Positions 48,604 to 59,286 of a stretch of DNA of 64,000 nucleotides are shown here, in pieces. This stretch comes from Pseudoxanthomonas sp. NC8 (GTDB lineage: Bacteria > Pseudomonadota > Gammaproteobacteria > Xanthomonadales > Xanthomonadaceae), in assembly GCA_025232375.1 (NCBI GenBank), contig CP060419.1:2169001-2233000 (forward strand), read 5' to 3'. The stretch's first letter is position 1, and the number at the start of each line of letters is the position of its first letter. A model generated the notes under the pieces. That model worked only from the letters and a program-made list of their open reading frames with translations, made no database searches and was not told where the DNA came from. The position numbers and the translations under genes are program-made.

Positions 48604-50783
48604 ATGATCCCAGCCAGCTCCCCGCAACCTTCTTCCCGGCTGCCGGGCTATTCCGACTACGCCTGTCGCCTGTCGGCGCGGGCGGACCGGCTGTTATAGT
48701 ACTGGCCGCCGTGCAGGCACTGGTCTCGCTGGCGCTGGCGGCCTGGAAGGGCGAATGGCTGCCGTTCCTGGCCATCGTCCTGCCGGGACTGGCGGTGATG
48801 GCGGTGCAGGTCCGCCTGCATGGCGGCACCCGGATCGCCAGCACGACGGTGGCCTGGTCCTGATGGCGATGGTCGCGGCCACCATCCAGCAGTCGCATGG
48901 CCTGGTGGAGGCCCACTTCGGCGTGTTCGTGGTGATCGCGCTGCTGCTGTACTACCGCGACTGGCTGCCGGTGGTCGTCGCCGCGGCGGCGATCGCGGTG
49001 CATCACCTGGCGGCGTTCTGGATGCAGTCGCGCGGCCTGCCCGTGCTGGCCTTCGAATCCGGCGGCGGCTTCGGCATCGTCGCGCTGCACGCCGCGTACG
49101 TGGCGGTCGAGACCGGATTCGTCTGCGTCATGGCCATGCAGCTGCGCGGGCAACTGGTCGCGCTGGGCCACGACCCGCACCAGCTGTGTGAACTGGCCGG
49201 GCGCATCGCCGGCGGCGAACCGGTGCCGGCGGCGGTCGCGCGGACGCGCTTCGCGGAAGGCTCGCTGGCCGCCGCCCCGGTGCGGATGGGCGGACAGATC
49301 CAGGAGCGCGGCGAGCGCGAGCGCGCGAGCAACGAGTTCAACGCCCGCACCCGCGTGGCCGTGGATGCCTCCCGCACGGCGATCATGATCGCCGACGATG
49401 AGCACGTGATCCGCTACGTGAACCGCTCGCTGGTGGAGCTGCTGCGCCAGCAGCAGGCGGCGCTGCGCAGCCGGTTCCCCGACTTCGATGTCGACAACCT
49501 GGTCGGGACCAGCATCCATCGCTTCCATGTCGACCCGGACCGCATCCGCGGCCTGCTCAACGCGCTGGAACGCAACCTTATGGGGCGGATCCAGGTGGGC
49601 GGCGCGCACTTCAACCAGATGATCACCCCGGTGACCGGCGCCGACGGCGCGCGCATCGGCTTCGTAGTCGAATGGCATGACCGCACCGACGAGCTCAAGC
49701 TCGAACAGGACCTGTCGCGGATCATCGCCGCGGCCGCCGCCGGCGACCTCGGCCAGCGCGTGCATGTCGACCCCGAGCGAGGATTCTTCGCCAGCCTGGG
49801 CGACGGCATCAACCGCTTCCTCGACGCCACCCAGCAGGGCCTGCACGAAGTCCGCCACCTGCTCGCCGCGCTGTCCGAAGGCCGCCTCGACCAGCGCATC
49901 GAGCGCCAGCTCGGCGGTGACTTCGGGCGGATGAAGGACGACGCCAACGGCACCGCCGATCGCCTGGCGGAGATCATCGGCCAGCTGCAGCAGGCCTCGG
50001 CGCGCATCGACGGCGCTGCCGGCGAGATCGCCGCCGGCAATGGCGAGCTGTCGCGACGCACCGAACAGCAGGCGGCGAGCCTGGAGGAAACCGCCGCCTC
50101 GATGGAGGAGATGACCGCTACCGTGCGCCAGAACGCCGAGCACGCGCGCTAAGGCCAACCAGCTGGCGCAGGAAGCGGCGGACGTGGCCGGCACGGGCGA
50201 ACAGGTCGTGCGCCAGGCTGTGGCGACGATGGGCGAGATCGATGCGTCCTCGCACCGGATCGCCGAGATCATCGGCCTGATCGATGGCATCGCCTTCCAG
50301 ACCAACATCCGGCGCTCAACGCGGCGGTGGAAGCGGCCCGGGCCGGCGAGCAGGGCCGCGGGTTCGCGGTGGTCGCCAGCGAGGTACGCGCCCTGTCCCA
50401 CCGCTCGGCGGCGGCCGCGCAGGAGATCAAGGCGCTGATCCAGGATTCGGCGACCAAGGTGTCCGCCGGCTCGGGCCCTGGTCCGCGAGGCCGGCCAGAC
50501 CATGTCGACGATCCTCGCCGCCGTGCAGCGGGTCACCACGATCATGGGCGACATCGCCACCGCTTCGCGCGAACAGGCCGCCGGCATCGAGCAGGTCGGC
50601 CGCACCGTCATGCAGATGGACGAGACCACCCAGCAGAACGCGGCGCTGGTGGAAGAAGCCACCGCCGCGGCACGGGCCCTGGAAGAGGAGGCGGCCGCGC
50701 TGGCCCGGACCACGGCGATGTTCCATCTCGGCGGCGAAACCGCGGCCAACGAGGCCACAGGACCGGTGCGCCGGCGCGCCTGA
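48604..50783 (+). CDS. Methyl-accepting chemotaxis protein with PAS domain, frame breaks
   Basis: About 726 residues. Five or six N-terminal TM helices ([38 protein letters not shown]), a PAS domain ([19 protein letters not shown]), HAMP-like ([15 protein letters not shown]), and the signalling hairpin [20 protein letters not shown] with [15 protein letters not shown]. Intracellular or membrane-sensed signal unknown. Breaks: near 48695, lost C before CCTGG 48854, CTAAGG 50149-50154 producing a TAA stop (expected CAGGCC), CCTGG read as CCGG near 50309, and near 50470. No che genes nearby. Confidence 0.88.
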
Positions 50784-50834
50784 CCGGTGCGGCCCGGGGC
50801 CGGTGCGCCATGGCGGTGCACCGGCTCCGTTCCG

Positions 50835-51191
50835 TCAGAAGCTGGCGCCGTCGATCTGCGCGATCTTCAGCGACGCCAGGTCCACGTCCGGCAGGCAGCG
50901 CACGTTCACCGCCACGGTGGCCTCGCCGGTCTTCGGATTGGTGCCTTCGCTGAATGGTGCGATCCCGCATGCCGGGCAGTGGTGGTGGTCCAGGCGCTCC
51001 TTGTTGAAGCGGTAGGTGGCGAGGCCCGATTGCGGCGTCCTCAACTCCAGCGCCGTGCGCGGCGCGAACCAGAGCAGCCCGCCGCGCCGGCGGCACATCG
51101 AGCAGTTGCAGTCATAGGCCTCGGCGATCCCGTCACCGACCTCGACGTCGAAGGCGATGCGACCGCAGTGGCAGCTTCCGGCGAGTTTCAT
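50835..51191 (-). CDS. GFA family (CENP-V/GFA domain) zinc protein
   Basis: 118 residues, intact. Zinc cysteines in [23 protein letters not shown] and [12 protein letters not shown] match the glutathione-dependent formaldehyde-activating fold. The biological substrate of most such proteins is unproven. Start ATG at 51191 follows family practice; the open frame upstream is not homologous. Confidence 0.88.
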   Translation of the reverse strand: MKLAGSCHCGRIAFDVEVGDGIAEAYDCNCSMCRRRGGLLWFAPRTALELRTPQSGLATYRFNKERLDHHHCPACGIAPFSEGTNPKTGEATVAVNVRCLPDVDLASLKIAQIDGASF

Positions 51192-51324
51192 GCGCGTGCT
51201 CCGTGACCGGGACCACAGGGTAGACCCGTACCGGCCGGCGCGCACGCCAGGCCTGCATGCCACCACGTGCGCATCCGGGCCGGGCGGGCCTATGCTTGGG
51301 GCATCACGCCACGCCGGAATTCCC

Positions 51325-53134
51325 ATGCGCCACTCCCTGCTCGCCCTTGCCCTCCTCGCCAGCCTGGCCGGCTGCCACAAGTCCGAGGAAACGCCTGCCG
51401 CCCCGAAGGCGGCGGATGAAGCCGCGACCGCGGCGGCCACCACGCCCGACGCGGCTTTCGCCGACCTGTCCAGGCGCGCCCTCGACGGCTGGTTCCAGCT
51501 GTCCCCGGTGGGCGCGACCCAGACCGGCGACCACCGCTACGACGTCGAACTCGACGACCTCAGCGCCGAAGGCCGGCAGAAGGCGCTGGACTTCAGCCAC
51601 AAGCTGTTGGCCGAGCTGGAGGCGGTGGATGCATCGAAGCTGTCGCGCGAGAACCAAGGTCGATGCGGCGATCCTGCGCAACCAGCTCAGGTACGACATC
51701 TGGAGCGCGGAAACACTGCAGGCCCGGCCCAGGACCCGCAGGTGTACAACAGCCTCGCCGGCAGCGCGATCTACGGGCTGATGGCGCGCGAATTCGCGCC
51801 GATGCCCGAGCGGCTGGAGTCGGCCACCGCGCGCATGGAGAAGATCCCGGGCCTGCTCGCCTGGGCGCGGGCCAACCTCGATCCGGCCCGCGTGCCGAAG
51901 ATCCACGCCGAGACCGTGGCCCGGCAGAACGCGGGGATCCTCGACATTGTCGAAACCTTCGTCACCCCGAACCTGGGCCAGTTGACCAACCCCGGGCGCG
52001 CGCGTGCCGAAAAGGCGATCACCGCCCTGAAGGCCGCCGTCGCCGAGCACCAGGCATGGCTGGACGACCCTGGTGCCGAACGCGAAGGGCGACTTCCGCA
52101 CCGGCGCGGCGCTGTACGACCAGAAGCTGCAGTTCGCCCTGCTCTCCTCGCTGTCGCGCGCCGAGATCAAGCAACGCGCCGAGGCCGAGCTGGGGCGCGT
52201 GCGCGGCGAGATGTACGGCATCGCCCGCCAGGTGCTGGCCGGCAAGCCGGGCGCGCCCGAACTGCCCGAGAACCCTCGCCCGAACAGCAGCAGAAGGCGA
52301 TCCAGGCCGCGCTGGAACTGGCCTACGCCGAGCGCCCGGCACGCAACAAGGTGGTCGTCGATGCCGAGGCCGCGCTGGCCCGCGCCACCGAGTTCGTCCG
52401 CGCCAAGGACCTTGGTCACCCTGCCCGACGCGCCAGTGGAGATCATCGAGATGCCGGAGTTCCAGCGCGGCGTGGCAGTGGCCTACTGCGACTCGCCCGG
52501 TCCGCTGGACAAGAACCTGAAGACCTTCTACGCCGTCTCGCCGATTCCTACCGACTGGAACCAGGAACAGGTCGATTCGTTCCTGCGTGAATACAACTCG
52601 CGCATGATCGAGCTGCTGAGCATCCACGAGGGCACGCCGGGCCATTACCTGGAAGGCTGGCACTCGTCGCGGTTCCCCTCGACCCTGCGCGCGGTGCTGC
52701 GCTCGGGCATGTTCGCCGAGGGCTGGGCGGTGTACACCGAAAAGATGATGGCCGACGCCGGCTACCTCGACAACGACCCGCTGTTCCGCCTGGTCCAGCT
52801 CAAGTTCTACCTGCGCACCATCGCCAATGCGATCCTCGACCAGGGCGTGCACGTGGACGGCTGGACGCGCGAGCAGGCCATGGACCTGATGATCAACCAG
52901 ACCTTCCAGCAGGAGCGCGAGGCGGCCGGCAAGTGGACCCGCGCACAGCTCACCTCCGCGCAGCTGCCGACCTACTTCGTCGGCGTGCAGGAGCACTTCG
53001 ACACGCGCAAGGCGGTGGAGCAGAAGCTGGGCGAAAAGTTCGACCTGAAGGCCTACCACGATAAGGTGCTGTCCTACGGCGCACCGCCGGTGCGCTTCGT
53101 CCGCGAACTGATGCTGGACCAGCCGATCGAGTGA
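51325..53134 (+). CDS. DUF885 family lipoprotein (putative metallopeptidase), frame breaks
   Basis: About 602 residues. Lipobox LASLAGC at residue 16-17. DUF885 signature: SIHEGTPGHYLEGWHSSRF (HExxxxH-like), AEGWAVYTEKMM, and DQGVHVDGWTREQAMDLM near the C-terminus. Probably a periplasmic or outer-membrane peptidase. Breaks at CCAAGG 51654-51659, near 51720, an extra C before CCTGG near 52070, near 52275, and CCTTGG 52410-52415. A terminator follows. Confidence 0.85.
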
Positions 53135-53170
53135 GGCATCGCCGCGACCGGCGACCGTCGCCCAGCGATC

Positions 53171-53206
53171 ACGGCCCGCCCGGGAAACCGGCGGGCCGTT
53201 GCTTTT
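53171..53206. terminator. Terminator between convergent DUF885 and serine hydrolase genes
   Basis: ACGGCCCGCC (53171-53180) and GGCGGGCCGT (53190-53199) form a perfect 10-bp stem followed by TGCTTTT, a classic intrinsic terminator for the plus-strand gene. Confidence 0.9.
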
Positions 53207-53215
53207 CCGGCGCGC

Positions 53216-54849
53216 TCAGCGCACCGGCGTCAGCACCATATCCTGGAAGTCGAAGCTGAAATCGACCAGCTCCGAGGCCGGTTCCATCCGTGCCTCGCGC
53301 ACCTTGCCGTCGGCATCGAGGGCGAAGGTCACGAACGCGTCGCCGTTGAGGGTGCGGTCGTCCCATTTCACCAGGAAGGTGTCGTGCTGCCAGTGCTGCA
53401 GGGTCCCGGTGAGCAGCGGGCTGGGCTTGAAGCGCATCCGCAGGCGGCCGCCCTCCTGCACGACCTCGACATCGCCGTACCAGGCGTCGCGGTAGCGGCC
53501 TGCATAGCCGGGCAGCGGCAGCGACGGCTTCGAACGGACGTCGCGGGCTTCGACCCGCGCCTGCTGGTACCACGTCGGCCTGGCACGGGCCTTGCCGGCC
53601 GCGGCCGCATACGCGGCGATCCAGTCGGTGCGCTTGGCCGGCTGCAGGAACGCGTCCAGGATGTGCATCGTCAGCGCGTTGAACGCGCCACCGGCTTCCT
53701 GGTTGGTCAGGACGACAATGCCCGGGTTGCGGCCCGGCACCAGGGTGACCCGCGAGACCATGCCCGGCCAGCCGCCGGTGTGCCAGACCAGCTTCTCGCC
53801 GCGGAAGGAGGAGCTGACCCAGCCCTCGCCGTAGCCGATGAAATCGGGTTTCGCCGCCGCCAGTTCCGGCACCGACGGCTCGGGGATCGGCTCCGGCGTG
53901 ATCAGCGACCACATTTCCTTCTGCCGCTGCGCCGAGAACAGGCGCTGCTCGCGGCCCTGCCCGTCGGTATACGTGCCGCCGGCCAGCTGCGCGCGCATCC
54001 AGCGGCTCATGTCGTGCACGCTGGAATAGATGCCGCCGGCACCGGCGGCGTTGTGCCAGGTCAGCGGGAACGTCGGCTTCAGGGTGGTGAAGTCGGCCTT
54101 CGCATGCCCGCTGGCGGCCGCATCGCCCGGCTGCAGCGCGTCGACGTTGAAGCGCGTCCCGGCCATGCCCAGCGGGGTGAAGAAGCGCTGCTGCAGGAAC
54201 TGCGCGTACGACTGCCCTGACACCTGCTCGATCACCCGCGTGGCGACCGCGTAGAGGATGTTGTCGTAGGCGTAGGTCTCGCGCAGCCCGGTCTTCAGCG
54301 GCACGTCCTTCAACCGGCGCACCACTTCCTCGTTGCCGTAGGTGCTGCCCGGCCAGAACAGCAGGTCGCCGGCGCCCGGCTGAGCCGCTGCGGTGGGTCA
54401 GCAGGTCGCGGATCCGCATCTGCCCGGTGACATACGGATCGGACATGCGGAAGTCCGGCAGGTGGTCGAGCACGCGGTCATCCAGTGACAGCTTGCCCTC
54501 GTCGGCCAGCATCGACAGCGAGGCGGCGGTGAAGGCCTTGGTGTTGGACGCGATGGCGAACAGCGTGCGCTCGTCCACCTGCCCCGGCTTGCCCAGCTCG
54601 CGCACGCCCCAGCCGCGCTCCAGCAGTACCTGTCCGTCCTGGACCACGGCAATCGCAATGCCCGGCACCTCGAAGCGCGCGCGCACCTGTTCGACCCCAG
54701 GCGTCCACCGCCACCGGATCGAGCCGCGCAGCGGAGGTGGCGACCGCGCCTTCGGCATTGGCGGCGTCGGCCGCAGCTGCAGGCAGCGGTGCGATAAGGG
54801 ACAGGCCGGCGATCAGCAGCGTGGAACAGCGGAAGGACGACAGACGCAT
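53216..54849 (-). CDS. Serine hydrolase, beta-lactamase/DD-peptidase fold, frame breaks
   Basis: About 543 residues with signal peptide. SxxK motif in IASNTKAFTAASLS, YxN in TYAYDNILYAVA, and HTGGWPGMVSRV (HxG third box) give the class C/EstB-like family. C-terminal DUF3471-type domain (GYAGRYRDAWYGDVEVV). May act as a peptidase or esterase; resistance activity cannot be assumed. Breaks near 54700 and near 54385 (after LLTHRS, where GAGDLLFWPGSTYGNEEVV follows). Confidence 0.85.
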
Positions 54850-55004
54850 GCACGGACTCCGGACAGGAAAGCGCCGATTCTAGCGACGCCGCAACGCCAC
54901 CCCGCCAGTGGCGGAAGTCCGGGCGCGGCGCCTCGGCGCCGTGTCCACCGGCCGGCGACTATGATCCGGTTCCCCGGCCCGTAAGGCCCGATCCGGCCCC
55001 GCCC

Positions 55005-55832
55005 ATGCACGACCTGTTCGCTCCCGCCCCGGCCGAACGCCGGCATCCATCGATCCACGTCGGCATCGGCGGCTGGACCTATGCGCCTGGCGTGGCGGCG
55101 TGTTCTATCCGCAGGGCCTGGTCCAGCGACGCGAGCTGGAATACGCCAGCCGCCAGCTCACCGCCATCGAGATCAACGGCACCTACTACGGCGCGCAGAA
55201 GCCGGCGACCTACGCCAAGTGGCGCGACGAGACGCCGCAGGGGTTCCTGTTCACCGCCAAGGCACCGCAGCGGATCATGGCCAGCCGGCGCCTTGGCCGG
55301 CACCGGCGCGCAGATCGCGGATTTCGTCGGCGGCATCGCCGAGCTGGGGGACCGGCTGGGCGCGCTGCTGTGGCAGTTCGACCGCGGTAAGGCGCCGTCG
55401 CTGGACGAGCTGGGCGGCTTCCTCGACCTGCTGCCGGCACAGGCCGGAGGCCGCCGCCTGCGCCACGCGCTGGAACTGCGCGACCCGGCGCTGTTCACCC
55501 CGGAGCTGCCCGCGCTGCTGCGCGCCCGCAACGTCGCCCTGGTCTTCGCCGGTTCGGATGAACACCCGTCATTCGCCGACATCACCGCCGACTTCACCTA
55601 TGCCCGGCTGATGCAGTCCCGTGCCGATCTGGAACAGGGTTATGCCGACGTGGAGCTGGATGCGTGGGCCCGTCGCGCCCGCATCTGGGCCGACGGCGGC
55701 GACCCGGACGACCTGCCGCACCTGGCCGCGCCGCAACCGGGCCGTGGTCCACGCGACGCGTTCGTGTTCTTCATCGCCAGCGCCAAGGAACGCAATCCGG
55801 CCGCCGCCCGGGCGCTGATCGGCAGGCTGTAG
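55005..55832 (+). CDS. DUF72 family protein, two compensating frame breaks
   Basis: 275 residues. TIM-barrel DUF72 (YecE-like): HVGIGGWTYAPWRGGVFYP after repair, LEYASRQLTAIEINGTYYG, GFLFTAKAPQRIM, LLWQFDRGKAPSLDELGGF. Function unproven. A lost C before CCTGG 55086 and an extra T in CCTTGG 55291-55296 cancel, so the first and last parts share one frame. Confidence 0.88.
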   Translation: MHDLFAPAPAERRHPSIHVGIGGWTYAPGVAACSIRRAWSSDASWNTPAASSPPSRSTAPTTARRSRRPTPSGATRRRRGSCSPPRHRSGSWPAGALAGTGAQIADFVGGIAELGDRLGALLWQFDRGKAPSLDELGGFLDLLPAQAGGRRLRHALELRDPALFTPELPALLRARNVALVFAGSDEHPSFADITADFTYARLMQSRADLEQGYADVELDAWARRARIWADGGDPDDLPHLAAPQPGRGPRDAFVFFIASAKERNPAAARALIGRL

Positions 55833-55868
55833 CGTCGGAAAGGCCTGCCGCCGGGCGATAATGCGCCG

Positions 55869-56845
55869 ATGCCGACCAACGACCGCGCCCGCGCACAGCT
55901 GCAAATCCATTTCTGCGTGCTGCTGTGGGGCTTCACCGCGATCCTCGGCAAGCTGATCACCCTGTCCGCGCTGCCGCTGGTGTGGTGGCGGATGCTGCTG
56001 GTGGTCGTGGCGCTGGGGCTGATGCCGCGGGTCTGGCGCGGCCTGCGCGCGTTGTCGCGGCGACTGCTGCTGGCCTATGCCGGCATCGGCGTGCTGGTGG
56101 CGCTGCACTGGCTGACCTTCTACGGCGCGATCAAGCTGGCCAACGCCTCGGTGGCGGCGACCTGCATTGCCCTGGCGCCGGTGTTCACCGCGGTGATCGA
56201 GCCGTGGGTGGCGCACCGGCCGTTCCGCCCGCGCGAACTGGCGCTGGGCGTGGCGGTGCTGCCGGGCGTGGCCCCGGTGGTCGGCGGCGTGCCCGACGGC
56301 ATGCGCCTGGGCGTGGCGGTCGGCGCGCTTTCGGCGCTGCTGGTGGCGGTGTTCGGCTCGTTCAACAAGCGCCTGGTCGAGCACGCCGATCCGCTGACCG
56401 TGACCGGCGTCGAGCTGGGTGCGGGGGCACCTGGCCCTGACCGTGCTGGCGCCGCTGATGCCGGTGCTGTTCCCGGCCTTCGCCGGCGACCTGCTGGTGG
56501 TGCCCACGCTGCACGACGGCGCGTTGCTGCTGGTGCTGTCGCTGGGCTGCACGCTGCTGCCGTTCGCGCTGTCGCTGGTCGCGCTGCGGCACCTCAGCGC
56601 CTACTCGGTGCAGCTGGCGACCAACCTCGAACCGGTCTACGCGATCGTGCTGGCGGCATTGCTGCTGGGCGAGCAGCGCGAACTGACCCCGCTGTTCTAC
56701 CTCGGCGTGGCGGTGATCCCTGGGCGCAGTGTTTTTGGATCCGCTGCTGGGCCGCCGCAACCGGCGCGCGACACCGGCAGGAGAACCCGAGGTGCAGCAC
56801 CCGGAAGTGCTGGGCACTTCCGAGGCCAAGCAGCTGGTCGACTGA
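55869..56845 (+). CDS. DMT superfamily (EamA) permease, frame breaks
   Basis: About 325 residues. HFCVLLWGFTAILGKLITL and ALHWLTFYGAIKLANASVA are the EamA pattern, with a second repeat at LLLVLSLGCTLLPFALSLV and LEPVYAIVLAALLLGEQREL. Indels near 56427 and at 56724 (ATCCTGGG read as ATCCCTGGG). The C-terminal tail (EVLGTSEAKQLVD) is hydrophilic. Substrate unknown. 36 bases after DUF72. Confidence 0.85.
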
Positions 56846-56854
56846 CGCCGGGCG

Positions 56855-57931
56855 CTACCGGGCCTCGTCGACCTCGACCCGGTCGCGGCCGCCATGCTTG
56901 GCGCGATACAGCGCCGCATCGGCACGGGCGAGGGTCTGGCCGGGTTCCTCGCCCGGCTGCCACTGGGCCACGCCAAGGCTGCCGCTGACCACCAGCCCGA
57001 CCGGCAGCGCGGCGATGCCTGGCGCAGGAACTCGCATTGCAGGCGGGCCTGCTCCAGCGCCGTGTCGGGCATCAGCACGGCGAACTCCTCGCCACCGTAG
57101 CGGGCCGCCATGCCGGCCGCGGCGAAGTACGACTTCAGCAAGGTGCCGGTCTCGGCCAGCACCCGGTCGCCCTCGGCATGGCCGTGGACGTCGTTGATGG
57201 TCTTGAAGTGGTCCAGGTCCAGCAGGGCGACCGACAGCGGCAGGCCCTCGCCGCCGGCACGTTCGATCGCGGCACCCAGCGCGACGGAGAACGCGCGCCG
57301 GTTCGGAAGTCCGGTCAACGGATCGATCCGGTTCTGCTCGGTAAGGTCCGCGTTCCGTTCCTCCAGCAGCTGCGAGTACCGGTCGAGCTGCTGCTCGTAC
57401 CAGTCGCGCTCGCGGATCTGCAGGTTCAGCGCATGCGTGGTCCGGCGCAGTTCGAGCAGGTGCGAGGCCTGCCGGGCCAGCGCGCGCAGCGCATCGGCTT
57501 GCGAGTCGCTCAGCGTGCCGGGCCGCTCGTTGAAGACGCACAGGGTACCCAGCGGCAATCCCTCGCCATTGAGCAGCGGCACGCCTGCGTAGAAGCGCAC
57601 GCGCAGCCCGCCGGTCACCGCCGGATGGTCGTTGAAGCGCGGGTCTTCCAGCGTGTCCTCCACCAGCATCAGCCGCTCGGGTTCGAGGATGGCTTCGGCG
57701 CAGAACGATTCCTCGCGCGGCCCCTGGATCGAGTCGAATCCGTGCCGGGCCTTGAACCACTGCCGGTCCGCGTCCACCAGGGTCACCGCGCCCATCGAGG
57801 TACCGCAGATCGCGATCGCCACGTTCACCAAGGTCGTCGAACGCCTGGTCCGGCGGCGTGTCCAGCAGCCGGGTGGCCTGCAGCGCGAGCAGGCGTTCGC
57901 GTTCGTTGGCGGGTTTGGCAGGTCTTTGCAT
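56855..57931 (-). CDS. GAF-GGDEF diguanylate cyclase, two frame breaks
   Basis: About 358 residues. GAF domain with VDADRQWFKARHGFD and GPREESFCAEAILEPE, coiled linker, then DPLTGLPNRRAFSVALG, VALLDLDHFKTINDVHGH and active-site RYGGEEFAVLMPD. The RxxD inhibitory site is absent five residues before GGEEF (AAAGMAARYGGEEF), so product feedback inhibition is unlikely. Breaks at CCAAGG 57828-57833 and at a lost G near 57020. Cytoplasmic, makes c-di-GMP. Confidence 0.92.
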   Translation of the reverse strand: MQRPAKPANERERLLALQATRLLDTPPDQAFDDLGERGDRDLRYLDGRGDPGGRGPAVVQGPARIRLDPGAARGIVLRRSHPRTRAADAGGGHAGRPALQRPSGGDRRAARALLRRRAAAQWRGIAAGYPVRLQRAARHAERLASRCAARAGPAGLAPARTAPDHACAEPADPRARLVRAAARPVLAAAGGTERGPYRAEPDRSVDRTSEPARVLRRAGCRDRTCRRRGPAAVGRPAGPGPLQDHQRRPRPCRGRPGAGRDRHLAEVVLRRGRHGGPLRWRGVRRADARHGAGAGPPAMRVPAPGIAALPVGLVVSGSLGVAQWQPGEEPGQTLARADAALYRAKHGGRDRVEVDEAR

Positions 57932-58028
57932 GCGCCTCGTCTCCCCTCCGCGTAAGCGCAGGATAGGCCAGCCCGGGAGACGGACGCGACCTTGCGGCGT
58001 GTCATCCGTGCCGGCGGAACCCCGCGGA

Positions 58029-58451
58029 TCAGTGCACGACCAGCACCGGTACCGGACTGAGGGCGATGACCTTCTGCGTGACCGAGCCGACCAGCAGGCT
58101 CTTCAGCGCGCCCTTGCCCCGGCTGCCCATCACGACCAGGTCGGCCTTCACCGCGTTCGCCTCGGCCAGCACGGTGGGCACGATCTCGCCGATGGCCTTG
58201 CGCTCCTTGAACGGCAGCCGGGTACGTTTCAGCAGCGGTCGCAACGGCGCCAGCGCCGCCTCGGACACGCCGTCGTAGTAGCGCTCCGGACCGGCCTTGC
58301 CGAACTCCTTCTCCGCCGCCTTGGACAGCCGCGGGACGACGGTCAGCACGTGCAGCTCGGGCGCGTCCTTCAGTTCCCTGGCCAGCTTGGCCACGCGCCG
58401 GACCACCGCCGCGCCGACCGCGCTGTCGTCCACCGCCAACAGGATCCTCAT
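58029..58451 (-). CDS. Universal stress protein UspA family
   Basis: 140 residues, intact. MRILLAVDDSAVGAAVVRRV and the ATP-binding VMGSRGKGALKSLLVGSVTQKV (GxxGx9GS) are diagnostic. Start ATG 58451 chosen; an in-frame ATG four codons upstream (MEWT) is possible. Nothing recognised in the gaps on either side. Confidence 0.93.
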   Translation of the reverse strand: MRILLAVDDSAVGAAVVRRVAKLARELKDAPELHVLTVVPRLSKAAEKEFGKAGPERYYDGVSEAALAPLRPLLKRTRLPFKERKAIGEIVPTVLAEANAVKADLVVMGSRGKGALKSLLVGSVTQKVIALSPVPVLVVH

Positions 58452-58560
58452 GGTCCACTCCATCACGATCGGGGAATGCGGAACCGATGGTAATGCGCAT
58501 GCTCGCGGCCGGGAATGCGCCGGATCGAGGCGGGCGCGGCCCCCTGCCGGACGCGGCCGG

Positions 58561-59279
58561 CTAGAGTTCGCTGCGTTCCGGCAGCAGGCCGCGCAGCTCG
58601 GCATCGGTCAGGTTGCGCCACTGCCCCGGCTTGAGCGCGCCGAGCTTGATGTTGTCGATGCGCACGCGGCGCAGCTGGGTCACCCGGTAGTCGAAGGCGG
58701 CGGCCATCAACCGGATCTGCCGGTTCAGGCCCTGCTCGAGCACGATCTTGAAGCCGAACTTGGCGATGCGCGTGGTCCGGCACGGCAGGGTCATCTGGCC
58801 GTGGACGCGCACCCCGCGCGCCATGCCGCGCAGGAACTCGTCGGTGACCGGCTTGTTCACCGCGATAAGGTATTCCTTCTGGTGGCGGTTCTCCGCGCGC
58901 AGGATCTCGTTGACGATGTCGCCGTTGCTGGTCAGCAGGATCAGCCCTTCCGAATCCTTGTCCAGCCGGCCGATCGGGAAGATCCGCTGCTCGTGGCCGA
59001 CGAAGTCGACGATGTTGTCCTTCACCGCCGACTCGGTGGTGCAGGTGACACCGACCGGCTTGTTCAGGGCGATGTAGACATGGCGGCGCTTGCCGGCCTG
59101 GCTGCCCGCGCCTTCAGCGGCTGGCCGTCGACCAGCACGGTGTCGTCCTCGCCGACCACCGCGCCCACGCCGGCCGGCTGGCCGTTGACGGTGACCCGCT
59201 TCTCGGCGATCAAGCGGTCGGCCTCGCGGCGGGAACAGAAGCCGGTTTCGGCGATGTGCTTGTTGAGGCGTGCGGTCAT
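58561..59279 (-). CDS. rluF: 23S rRNA pseudouridine synthase, RluF type, one frame break
   Basis: About 239 residues. S4 domain ([20 protein letters not shown]) then RsuA/RluB/E/F catalytic domain with [18 protein letters not shown] (catalytic Asp), [15 protein letters not shown] and [16 protein letters not shown]. The GRLDKDSEG form is that of RluF (U2604 of 23S rRNA). A break near 59100 separates LKAR from [16 protein letters not shown]. Start ATG 59279, eight bases after the EAL protein stop. Confidence 0.88.
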
Positions 59280-59286
59280 GGCGCCA

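Noticed and set aside
50140..50160. Programmed frameshift in the chemotaxis gene
   Set aside because: No slippery heptamer or downstream structure; the site is a CCAGG read as CTAAGG, as in unrelated genes.
53216..54849. Antibiotic-resistance beta-lactamase
   Set aside because: SxxK and YxN motifs place it in the broad serine hydrolase family; a DUF3471-type C-terminus and length argue for a peptidase or esterase.
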